Shown one piece after another: positions 7,504-15,489 of a stretch of DNA of 40,585 nucleotides (positions within the stretch are counted from its first letter, which is position 1; the number at the start of each line of letters is the position of its first letter). Source of the DNA: Kiritimatiellia bacterium (GTDB lineage: Bacteria; Verrucomicrobiota; Kiritimatiellia; RFP12; UBA1067); assembly GCA_017427485.1 (NCBI GenBank), contig JAFRSR010000309.1:1-40585 (forward strand). Direction: 5' to 3'. Under the pieces are notes generated by a model, which was given only the letters and a program-made list of their open reading frames with translations, made no database searches and was not told where the DNA came from. The position numbers and the translations under genes are program-made.

Positions 7504-9072
7504 ATGCGAAAAGCGATGAGAAAGTTCAACACAACGGGTCCGTGCTTCCCCGACGAGCACTACATGCTGCCGGCGCTGGATCGGCTTCCCGGCGTCCGTG
7601 AACTCGCCGCGGGCGGAAACTACTTCGTCATCCACGCGCCCCGCCAGACGGGCAAGACGACGGTGCTCAAGGAGCTGGTTCGCGAGATCAACGGCAAGGG
7701 CGAGATGTTCGCGCTCTACTGTTCTCTTGAAACGCTCCAGAACAGGTCGGATCCCGAAAAGACCAACATTGCAATTCGCGACCTCATTGCCGACAATGTG
7801 GAGATGTCGCCGTTTTACGTCCCTGTTCCGAACGCGCCGGCTCTCCGGTCCGACCGCGGGGGAATCGGCCTTGCCGTGCGGACCGTGCTGCAGAATGTCT
7901 GCCGCGCCGCCGGAAAGCCGGTCGGGGTCTTCTTCGACGAAGCGGACTGCCTCGTCGGCGATGCCTTGATCTCCTTCCTCCGCCAGTTGCGCGACGGCTA
8001 CGTCAACCGCGACACGATGCCGTTCCCGAAGTCGGTTGCGCTCGTCGGCATGCTGGACGTCCGCGACTACAAGGCGCAGATTCGCCCCGACGGCGAGTCT
8101 TTTGGGCAGGTCAGCCCGTTCAACATCATCGCGAAAGATATGTTGATGCCGAATTTCATGGAAACGGAAATAGCCGCGCTCTATTCCCAGCACACGGCGG
8201 AGACCGGACAGGTGTTTGCGGACGGCGTCATTGAAGACGTGTGGCAGCTCACGCGTGGTCAGCCGTGGCTCGTGAACGCAATCGGTTGCGAATGCGTCGA
8301 AGAGATCCACGGTTTCCGATACGGCGAGAACATCACCGTAGAGGACGTCGAGGCGGCGAAGGAGGCGATCATCCGCAGGCGCGACACGCACGTGGACTCG
8401 CTCATGGAACGCATGCGCGAGCCGCGCGTGCGGCGGATCGTCGAGCCGCTGGTGTTGGGGCAGGGCCTGACGGTTTCGCGCAACTCCGAGGACTTCCGCT
8501 ACGTCATCGACCTGGGGCTTCTGCGCGAGGACGAGTTGAAGCGCGTCGTCCCGGCCAATCCGATGTACGCCGAAATCATCGGACGCTACCTGACGCGCGA
8601 CGAACAGGACGACATGCAGTCCAGCATCCCCGAGACGCCGTGGGTGAAGGACGACGGGCTCGACATGGCCGGGCTCATGGCGGCGTTCCAGCGGTTCTGG
8701 CGCGAGAACTCCGGCGCGGACAGGGATATCATGGGCTACCGCGAGGCGGTGCCGCATCTCGTGCTGATGGCCTTCCTTCAGCGCGTGACGAACGGCGGCG
8801 GGCACATCAACCGCGAGATGGCTCTCGGCACCGGGCGACTCGACCTCTGCGTGGAGTTCCGCGGTGCGCGCTACGCGATCGAGGTGAAGACGTCCGACAA
8901 CTTCCAGGGCGAGAAATCCTACGATCAGTGCGCAAGGTATCTCGACACGCTCGGCCTTTCCGAGGCCTGGATGCCGATTTTCGAGAAGTCGAAGGACAAG
9001 TCGTGGGACGAGAAGATCTACTCCCGCGACGTGGCGTTCGGCGGCAAGACGATCCACCTCGTCGGATTGTGA
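7504..9072 (+). CDS. AAA ATPase fused to a PD-(D/E)XK nuclease-like domain
   Basis: A 522-aa cytoplasmic protein of the AAA-like ATP-binding family common in gut bacteria. Walker A is HAPRQTGKTT (Lys51), Walker B is VGVFFDEADC (Asp145, Glu146). The middle resembles a winged-helix or lid region. The C-terminus carries a PD-(D/E)XK nuclease-type core: GRLDLCVEF (Asp447) then YAIEVKTSD (Glu460, Lys462). Such proteins are often annotated as hypothetical AAA ATPases; defence, mobile-element or DNA-processing roles have been proposed for relatives, but none is shown here. ATG 7504 is used; 7516 (MRKFNTTGPC) is an alternative, and a TTG at 7471 is rejected because it lies upstream of the predicted transcription start. 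The neighbours are secreted-protein genes with no obvious functional link. Confidence 0.8.
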   Translation: MRKAMRKFNTTGPCFPDEHYMLPALDRLPGVRELAAGGNYFVIHAPRQTGKTTVLKELVREINGKGEMFALYCSLETLQNRSDPEKTNIAIRDLIADNVEMSPFYVPVPNAPALRSDRGGIGLAVRTVLQNVCRAAGKPVGVFFDEADCLVGDALISFLRQLRDGYVNRDTMPFPKSVALVGMLDVRDYKAQIRPDGESFGQVSPFNIIAKDMLMPNFMETEIAALYSQHTAETGQVFADGVIEDVWQLTRGQPWLVNAIGCECVEEIHGFRYGENITVEDVEAAKEAIIRRRDTHVDSLMERMREPRVRRIVEPLVLGQGLTVSRNSEDFRYVIDLGLLREDELKRVVPANPMYAEIIGRYLTRDEQDDMQSSIPETPWVKDDGLDMAGLMAAFQRFWRENSGADRDIMGYREAVPHLVLMAFLQRVTNGGGHINREMALGTGRLDLCVEFRGARYAIEVKTSDNFQGEKSYDQCARYLDTLGLSEAWMPIFEKSKDKSWDEKIYSRDVAFGGKTIHLVGL

Positions 9073-9149
9073 CGGAAGGCATCCCCGCCACGGATATGTT
9101 ACGGATGGAAGAAAAAGATTCAAAACGACGATTCAAGGAGAAAATGGAC

Positions 9150-12100
9150 ATGAAACTCCACAAAAACTGGTTGGCGGTTGTCGGTACGGTGTGTGGACTG
9201 GCGACTGGTTCCGTGCTGGCCGAGGCGTATGTCTTCGGCGCGAATGAAACGACGACGAGCAACCTCGTGTTTGGCGTGGGATCGACGCTGTCCGTGGCGG
9301 ACGGCGCGACCGTGACGGCGCTCGGTCCGCTGTCGCTCGGCGAAAACGCTGCGGGCGACATCACGAAGACCGACGGCGGTACGTTCGAGCTGGCGACGGT
9401 TCTGCCGCCCGACGCCGCCAACGGCGACGGTCCGAACGGCGGCGTGGCGTCGCTGACGGTGAGCGCGGGAACCTTCTCGTTCGGCGCGGGCGCGAATTTC
9501 ACAAGCAGTTTCTCGGGCGGCGTCACGGTAAACGGTACGGGGACGATCATGGTCAAGGGCGGCACGACGCGGGCGAGTGCCGTCGCGCTCAACGGACGTC
9601 CCGTGAACGTGACGGGCGGGTCGTTCCTGACGCGGACGTTGACCGGGCCGTCGGCGATATCCATCTCCGGTGGCGAGTTTGGCGGGACGAACAGCTTTGT
9701 CGCGACGGCAGGCGCGGGAGACGTGACGCGCATCGATGTCGCGGAGGACGGGACGCTCGTCCTGCGCAACGTTTCCGCGCCAGGCGGTGACATGTCCATC
9801 CACGTGGACGGCGGCACGATCCGTCCGGCAATGAACGATACGGTCTATGCCGGCCGCGATTGGACTGGCGGCACCGTCTACGTCGGCGCGAAGGGCTTGA
9901 AGATCGACCTCTCCGACTCGCAGGCATGGGGCCCGCTCTGGTCGCTTGCATTGAGGTCGGAGCCTGGCGTGACGGATGGCGGGCTTTTCATCAGCGCACC
10001 GGGCAATAGCTGTCAGTTCCGCCTGAAGACCGACGACGTGTCGCTGTCGGGCGGTATCCGCGTGCAAGACGCGCAGCTGGACCTGCTCGGCACGGACTAT
10101 GCCTCGACGCCGGCACATTTCCGCTCGTCGGTTACGCTCGAGGGCAATGCGGCCCTGCGCGTGGTCGCAGGTTCGACGACCGTCGACCGGCTTGTCTTCA
10201 GCCAGGCGGAAGGCTACGTCATCTTCGGAACTCACGCCGCCGGTGCGTCGGTCGTCGTGCCGACACTTGTCGTGAACGACTTCGTGCCGCCCGCTGGGAT
10301 CATCCGCCTCGGGCGTATGAAGGCCGACACGACCTCCGACCTCCTGATGACGGCTGGCACGTACGATCTCATCAAGTTCCCGGCGACCGTGGCGTGCGGC
10401 GTCTCGCGTTTCGTGTTCGAGCGGAACGACAGCGGCTACGACTACCGTCTGGGAGAGCGTACGGAGAACGGCTGGCGCATCATCTCCCTCACGGTCGCGT
10501 CCGCCGGTACGCTGGACTTCGGCCTCGATCCGCGCGTGTCTGACGCCTGGCAGACGGGGACGGCCCTCTGGATGATCGGCTCCTGGCTCTATGTGCATTC
10601 GGCTGGTTCGCTTGCGACCGCCGCGCCGCTGACGCTGACTCCCGCGCAGAACCGCGTGGCCGGCATCTCCGTGCCTGACGGCGACACGCTGACGCTGTCG
10701 GGCGGCCTGGCCGAGCGTATGGGCGGGTTCGCCAAGCTCGGTGCGGGTACGCTCGCCCTCACGGGGAACGTGGGCTACCAGTTCGGCCGCGCGTTCACGA
10801 GCACAGCGGGGTTGAGCGACAAGCTCCAGAACCTCGCGCTGTTCGACGGCACGGCGAACGGCGCGGCGTGCGTCAACACGCACGGCGCCGCGCTGACTGT
10901 CGGACGCGGTACGCTGATGATCGGCACGGGCACGGACGCTCCGACTGTGAAAATCCCCGTCGCGACGCTGGATGTCGGCACGGCGACGACAGACCAGCCA
11001 GGCGTTGAAGGCGATGCCGAACTGGTGATGAACAGCGGATACCTTTCTGTCGCCGGTACCTTCAACGTCGGCGTCAACCACGGATTGCCCGCGACGCGCG
11101 ACAAGGATTACCTTGTCTCATCCTATGTCCAGAACGGCGGTACGTCGGAGGTGCGGTACGTGAACCTGTGCTTCGACAGTTCGAAGATAGCCCAGTCCGA
11201 CGCGCGGTTCACGCTGAACGGCGGCACATTTGCCTGCAAGTCCCGCTTCTACGCCGGCAGTCAGACGTCGGCTTCGCCGTACCCCGCCTATGTGCGCTTC
11301 ACGCAGACAGGCGGGTATCTCTCGGTCGGCTACGAGAATTACCTCTCGGAAGGTGAGGGGCGTTTCATCGGCAAACAGGGCGGCAACAACGACATGGTCA
11401 TCGACTACACGATGACGGGCGGCGAGGCGATGTTCTGGAAGGGCTTTTCCGTCTACAACGGCGGCACGGTGACGGTCAACCTCAACGGCGGACGCCTCGC
11501 CTTCGCGGATCGGTTCAACGGCGGCAGCGGCGCGACGCTCAACTGGAACGGCACGGTGGTTGCGCCGCAACCGAAAGCCGACGGTTCCGGAATCACCTAC
11601 CTCGTCGTCTGGTTCAAGGCCGTCAACGTCCTGGAGGGGAACGCGATCGTCGACGTCTCGGCGATTCCTGAGATCGACTTGAACCAGGCGCTCAACGGGC
11701 CGGGGCGTCTCGTCGTGCGCGGCTCGAACACGAACAACGTGCTCCGCATCTACGACGCCGTGCACAACTTGGGCGGAGTGACGGTCGAGGAGGGCGGCGC
11801 CGTCCTCGCGCGCGGCAAGTCCGGCGGTTCGCTCGACTTCCTCGTGAAGAACGGCGGCGCAATCTGCAACTACTACAACGACCCCGTGAAGGACCTCACG
11901 CTGGGCGAGTTGGAATCCGACGTGACGGTCCTGTACGGATACGACGTGAACGGCAGCCTGACGAGCCTGTACGTGACGAATTCCCTGACCGTCAACGGAA
12001 CGGTATGGGTCGCGTCGCGCGCACCCACCGGCAAGCAGTCGCGTTCGCTCCATCCCGGCACGACCGTGTTCCTGCGCGCGCCGAAGGGGACGATCGATCC

Positions 12101-14465
12101 CGCGAAGTTCGCGCTTCATCCCGACCTCGTGGCGCGCGGCGGCGCGGCCACGTTTAGCGTCGATACGTCGAACGCGGCGTACGACGCGCTCGTCGCGACC
12201 GTCACGAGCAGCACCGTCGTCCACACCTGGACGGCGAACGCCTCGGGCGCGTGGGATGACGACGCCAACTGGGACCTGCCGCCCAACGGCGGCGACCACG
12301 AACAGATCGTGTTCCCGGCGTCGATCCCGGCGGACGTCGTCGTAGCGGCGGATACCTCTTCGCGCGCGAAGAAGGTGGATCAGAACGCCGCGCATACGGT
12401 GACGGTGAACGGGCCGTTCGAGTTCTCCACGGTGGACGTGAACAACCTTGGCGTCTTCGACATTGCCCTGACGAACGGTGTGCTTGAGCTGGCAGGACCT
12501 GTCAGGATGTTGGGCGACCGGACGCTCAAGATGACGCGTTCCTCGAAGGGCGGAACGCTGCGGATTTCTGGCGCGGTGGAGGGTGCGCCCACCATCAGCA
12601 AGGCGTCCGGTTATATCGAGGGACGCCCCGAGGCGTTCGGCGGGGCCACGCTCGACCTTGCGAACAGCATCCTCCGCTTCACGCGCTCCGGAACGTTCTG
12701 GGGTACCGTCTGGCACCCTACGAGCAACGCGACGGGACTTGGCGTGGAGGTGCCGCCGGGCGAGACAGTCTATGTGCCTGGCATCTTTACAAACTCGACG
12801 GCGTTCTCGATGCTCGGCGGCGGACGGTTGGTGTTGGGGAACGAGGGCATGACGTTCGTGGGCGGGGCGGCGAAGTCCGGAGACGCGCGTCCTGTCCGCG
12901 ACGTGACGACGGGCGACGCTCCCAACGCCCAGGGATTGAGCGTCATCGCCGGCACGCTCGAACTCGACGGCGGGGACGACGCCGAGTATCGTCTCTCGAC
13001 TACCGGAGTGCGCATCGGCACGCAGCCGATCCCCGACGGCACGGGCGGCGCGTACGACGCGCGTCTCGTGATCCGCAGCGGCGCTGCCACGTGCACGGGC
13101 GAGTTCGACATCGGGCGGCCGTCGAAGGAACTCTTCGACAGCCCACTGGAGTTGGGGTTGACGAAGCGCCCGTACTGCGCCGTGGACGTGTACGGCGGCT
13201 CGTTGACCATCTCCTCCAGCATGCTGATTAACTATGCGCCGTCCGGGACTGGGCCGAAGCGCTATCGTGGCAATTCCACGACGGCACGATGGGATTATTT
13301 CCACTGCGCCAAATCTGAGCTCAACGTACATGGCGGCGAGGTCATCATCGGCACCGCGCTGTGGGTCCCCTACCATGACACCATCACGGCCGTTGCCGAG
13401 GGGTACAGCGAGGCGAATGTCAATATCGACGGCGGGTTGATCGACGTGCTCGACGGAGATGTTTCCGTGGGTCGCTATGCCGACGGTTACAACCAGTACC
13501 CGGCGCGCGGCACGATCAACATGGACAGCGGCACGATTCGCACGGTCGCCACGAAGGGCGTGATGCTCTGCGTGTCCCAAAACTCGATCGGGAAGCTGAA
13601 CCTGCGCGGTGGCGTGCTGGAGGCGGGGTACATTAACCGCAGCAGCACTGCGGCGAACACCCAAGCGCATGTACTGTTCGACGGTGGCACCTTCAAGTCG
13701 CTCGCCTCTAGCTACACGTTCCCGAACAAGACGCTGACCTCCCTGATGGTCGGTGAGGGCGGCGCGAAGTTCGACCTGGGCGAGTCGAACGCGGTCACGC
13801 TGAACCAGGCGCTGAACAAGGCACAGGACGTGGCTGCCGACGGCGGCATCGCGCTCACGGCCACGACGGCGGACGCGCTGCTGACGCTGAAGGTTGCGAA
13901 CGCCTTCAACGGGCCGCTGAAGGTGGACGGCGGAACGATGCGCCCGACCGTTGCGGCGGCGGCGAGCTGCGCGTCGGGCGTGGAGGTGAACAACGGCGGC
14001 GTGTTCGACGCGAACGGGTTCGACTTCACGTTCGGCTTCCTGCGCGGCGACGGCGGCGTCTATTCGAACGGCACGGTGACGGTGACGGGCGAGGTGGCGC
14101 CGAGCAACGGCACCTTCACGGTGGGGAACCTCGTGCTGGCCGGCGGCGCGACGCTGAAATGCCCGGTGGCGGGCGATGCGACGGCGGGCTGGTCGGCGCC
14201 GTACCTGACGGTGGCGGGCAGCGTCGCGAAGGCGGGCGACGCCTTCCTCGACTTGGGGCACGACGCGGGCAATCCCCTGGAAAAGGGGTGCCGCGTGAAG
14301 GTCGCGGAGCTGGCGGAGGGCGTCGACGCGTTTCCGTCGCTGCGCGCGACCGGCATCGGCTTGCCAGGCGCCGGCGTGTCGCTGTCGCGGCAGGCGCGTG
14401 AGGACGGCGTGACGGAGATCTGGGCCGAAGTGGTCCCGCCGGCGTTTATGCTGATTTTCCGCTGA
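9150..14465 (+). CDS. giant autotransporter-like secreted protein (1771 aa)
   Basis: The signal peptide MKLHKNWLAVVGTVCGLATG ends at SVLA-EA. The rest is a Gly/Thr/Val-rich beta-helix-type passenger with many N-G-G-x/D-G-G-T turns (for example VNGGTF- and LNGGTF-like segments) and one canonical KLGAGTLALTG repeat. A mid-protein W-T-A-N-A-S-G-A-W...NW motif resembles the one in the 2274-6038 protein. There is no recognisable barrel domain; it ends in PPAFMLIFR. The start at 9150 is chosen because AAGGAG lies 9 nt upstream; the ATG at 9144 would leave only 3 nt. It lies 77 nt after the ATPase gene with no clear promoter, so the two may be co-transcribed. The likely role is a surface fibre, adhesin or S-layer-like protein; a specific ligand cannot be inferred. 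Confidence 0.85.
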   Translation: MKLHKNWLAVVGTVCGLATGSVLAEAYVFGANETTTSNLVFGVGSTLSVADGATVTALGPLSLGENAAGDITKTDGGTFELATVLPPDAANGDGPNGGVASLTVSAGTFSFGAGANFTSSFSGGVTVNGTGTIMVKGGTTRASAVALNGRPVNVTGGSFLTRTLTGPSAISISGGEFGGTNSFVATAGAGDVTRIDVAEDGTLVLRNVSAPGGDMSIHVDGGTIRPAMNDTVYAGRDWTGGTVYVGAKGLKIDLSDSQAWGPLWSLALRSEPGVTDGGLFISAPGNSCQFRLKTDDVSLSGGIRVQDAQLDLLGTDYASTPAHFRSSVTLEGNAALRVVAGSTTVDRLVFSQAEGYVIFGTHAAGASVVVPTLVVNDFVPPAGIIRLGRMKADTTSDLLMTAGTYDLIKFPATVACGVSRFVFERNDSGYDYRLGERTENGWRIISLTVASAGTLDFGLDPRVSDAWQTGTALWMIGSWLYVHSAGSLATAAPLTLTPAQNRVAGISVPDGDTLTLSGGLAERMGGFAKLGAGTLALTGNVGYQFGRAFTSTAGLSDKLQNLALFDGTANGAACVNTHGAALTVGRGTLMIGTGTDAPTVKIPVATLDVGTATTDQPGVEGDAELVMNSGYLSVAGTFNVGVNHGLPATRDKDYLVSSYVQNGGTSEVRYVNLCFDSSKIAQSDARFTLNGGTFACKSRFYAGSQTSASPYPAYVRFTQTGGYLSVGYENYLSEGEGRFIGKQGGNNDMVIDYTMTGGEAMFWKGFSVYNGGTVTVNLNGGRLAFADRFNGGSGATLNWNGTVVAPQPKADGSGITYLVVWFKAVNVLEGNAIVDVSAIPEIDLNQALNGPGRLVVRGSNTNNVLRIYDAVHNLGGVTVEEGGAVLARGKSGGSLDFLVKNGGAICNYYNDPVKDLTLGELESDVTVLYGYDVNGSLTSLYVTNSLTVNGTVWVASRAPTGKQSRSLHPGTTVFLRAPKGTIDPAKFALHPDLVARGGAATFSVDTSNAAYDALVATVTSSTVVHTWTANASGAWDDDANWDLPPNGGDHEQIVFPASIPADVVVAADTSSRAKKVDQNAAHTVTVNGPFEFSTVDVNNLGVFDIALTNGVLELAGPVRMLGDRTLKMTRSSKGGTLRISGAVEGAPTISKASGYIEGRPEAFGGATLDLANSILRFTRSGTFWGTVWHPTSNATGLGVEVPPGETVYVPGIFTNSTAFSMLGGGRLVLGNEGMTFVGGAAKSGDARPVRDVTTGDAPNAQGLSVIAGTLELDGGDDAEYRLSTTGVRIGTQPIPDGTGGAYDARLVIRSGAATCTGEFDIGRPSKELFDSPLELGLTKRPYCAVDVYGGSLTISSSMLINYAPSGTGPKRYRGNSTTARWDYFHCAKSELNVHGGEVIIGTALWVPYHDTITAVAEGYSEANVNIDGGLIDVLDGDVSVGRYADGYNQYPARGTINMDSGTIRTVATKGVMLCVSQNSIGKLNLRGGVLEAGYINRSSTAANTQAHVLFDGGTFKSLASSYTFPNKTLTSLMVGEGGAKFDLGESNAVTLNQALNKAQDVAADGGIALTATTADALLTLKVANAFNGPLKVDGGTMRPTVAAAASCASGVEVNNGGVFDANGFDFTFGFLRGDGGVYSNGTVTVTGEVAPSNGTFTVGNLVLAGGATLKCPVAGDATAGWSAPYLTVAGSVAKAGDAFLDLGHDAGNPLEKGCRVKVAELAEGVDAFPSLRATGIGLPGAGVSLSRQAREDGVTEIWAEVVPPAFMLIFR

Positions 14466-14470
14466 CGGTG

Positions 14471-14499
14471 TTCCCGTCTCTGCGGGAATGTGGTATAAT
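14471..14499 (+). promoter_or_regulatory. predicted promoter with overlapping dyad, first toxin-antitoxin pair
   Basis: TATAAT at 14494-14499. The region 17 nt upstream (TTCCCG, 14471-14476) is a poor -35 but is one arm of a perfect dyad, TTCCCG-TCTCTG-CGGGAA (14471-14488). That could be an operator for the antitoxin complex or the stem of a weak terminator for the preceding gene. Confidence 0.45.
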
Positions 14500-14531
14500 A
14501 ACGCTACTTCGCCAACGAGAAGGAGAGAGAC

Positions 14532-14783
14532 ATGAGCGTTGTCATAGATTTGCCGCCCGTTATGGCGCAGGAAGCGAAGGGATTTGCGAATATTGAGGGC
14601 ATATCCCTGGAGAAGATGTTCCTTGATTGCATCGCCGCGGAACTTGCAAGGCGCCGCGCATCCAAGGATTCCCTTGACGAATGGGAACGCGAGTTCAAGT
14701 CTTTGGTTGGACAGAGCGAAGGGCGCCTCTCTGAACCATACAAATTTCGTCGTCAGGATGCTTACGAAGAGGTGCTGGCGTGA
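14532..14783 (+). CDS. antitoxin of a PIN-type toxin-antitoxin pair
   Basis: An 83-aa protein with a short N-terminal beta-strand (MSVVIDLPP), two predicted helices (to about residue 42) and an acidic, Pro/Tyr-containing tail. This is the usual layout of a DNA-binding antitoxin whose tail blocks the toxin. AGGAG lies 6-10 nt before the ATG. Its TGA overlaps the GTG start of the PIN gene (GTGA), the translational coupling typical of type II toxin-antitoxin operons. The exact antitoxin family was not recognised from sequence; the assignment rests mainly on the partner and arrangement. Confidence 0.75.
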   Translation: MSVVIDLPPVMAQEAKGFANIEGISLEKMFLDCIAAELARRRASKDSLDEWEREFKSLVGQSEGRLSEPYKFRRQDAYEEVLA

Positions 14784-15184
14784 CATTCCTCGACACGAAC
14801 ATATTCGTCTACTCTGCCGACGCCACCGACAAGGCCAAGCAAGCCCGGGCATATTCAATAATCAGAAATGCAGTCGACAATCCCTTGTTCGTCATCTCAT
14901 CTCAGGTCCTGAACGAATTTTCCAACGTCGCGCTCTCAAAGCTTAAGAAGAGCGTTGTCGAGGTCGCCAGGTTCATTAGGCTCTTCCGCAGGATCAGAGT
15001 AGTTCCGGTTGTCCCTGATTTGACGCTTGAGGCTCTTTTGATTAAAGATCAATACGGCATCCAATTCTATGACTCGCTCCTCATCGCTTCTGCCGCTGCA
15101 AACGGATGCAGTGAATTCTGGTCGGAAGACATGGGTGATGGCGCTGTCTACTCAGGAGTTAAGGTTATAAATCCCTTTCCGTAA
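14780..15184 (+). CDS. PIN-domain ribonuclease toxin (VapC-like)
   Basis: A 134-aa protein opening with the PIN signature VTFLDTNIFVYSAD (Asp5). It continues with SSQVLNEFSNVA (the second acidic residue) and then QFYDSLLIASAAANG with a following SEDM (third and fourth acidic positions). All expected metal ligands appear present, so an active Mg-dependent endoribonuclease is likely. It starts at GTG 14780, overlapping the antitoxin stop. The stop codon TAA lies inside a 10-bp direct repeat that flanks the adjacent palindromic element, suggesting that element inserted exactly at the gene's end. Confidence 0.85.
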   Translation: MTFLDTNIFVYSADATDKAKQARAYSIIRNAVDNPLFVISSQVLNEFSNVALSKLKKSVVEVARFIRLFRRIRVVPVVPDLTLEALLIKDQYGIQFYDSLLIASAAANGCSEFWSEDMGDGAVYSGVKVINPFP

Positions 15185-15436
15185 TTTCGGGCGCATCTCT
15201 GTTTTTCACCGAGACCCCTTTGTAATGAAAACAACTTGAACAACCGAAAAACAACTTTTCATTGGCGCGCGGGCTAACTCGCCCGCGCCCATTTGTCGAT
15301 CCTTAGACTATAACGATTCCGAGGGTGAGAACGTTCAAGGTGTGTCCGTAGGACAAAGTTGTTTTTGAAAGTTGTTCTTGTTGTTTCCAAAACTCAATAC
15401 GCATGGGTGAAAAACGCAGATGCGCCCCGTAATTTC
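15179..15436 (+). mobile_element. MITE-like palindromic element with 10-bp direct repeats
   Basis: This non-coding stretch (about 305 nt lies between genes) is a long imperfect inverted repeat. The left end GGGCGCATCTCTGTTTTTCA matches the reverse complement of the right end (GGCGCATCTGCGTTTTTCAC), and inner arms carry AACAACTT/GAACAAC words in opposite orientation (15230-15257 versus 15356-15386). A GC hairpin lies at about 15264-15289. CCGTAATTTC occurs at both boundaries (15179-15188 and 15427-15436) in direct orientation, as expected of a target duplication. It contains no transposase and would need one in trans. The left direct repeat includes the toxin stop codon. Confidence 0.6.
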
Positions 15437-15454
15437 AGTCCGCGATGTTTTTCT

Positions 15455-15483
15455 GCGACAAGCCCACAGGAATGTGGTATACT
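15455..15483 (+). promoter_or_regulatory. predicted leaderless promoter of the second PHP-like gene
   Basis: GCGACA (15455-15460, weak -35), 17-nt spacer and TATACT (15478-15483), with the ATG at 15490 exactly 6 nt downstream. No Shine-Dalgarno is present. Confidence 0.6.
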
Positions 15484-15489
15484 TGCCGC

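Noticed and set aside
6121..9123. A 1000-codon minus-strand open frame opposite the PHP-like and ATPase genes
   Set aside because: It spans two well-supported genes and the gap between them and has His/Arg-rich shadow composition.
11118..14858. A 1246-codon minus-strand open frame opposite the autotransporter-like gene
   Set aside because: It is the antisense of a repetitive high-GC gene; no recognisable domain.
15185..15489. A CRISPR-like or retron-like array suggested by repeated AACAAC words
   Set aside because: The words are in inverted, not regularly spaced direct, arrangement and no cas or reverse transcriptase gene is present; a MITE-like element fits better.
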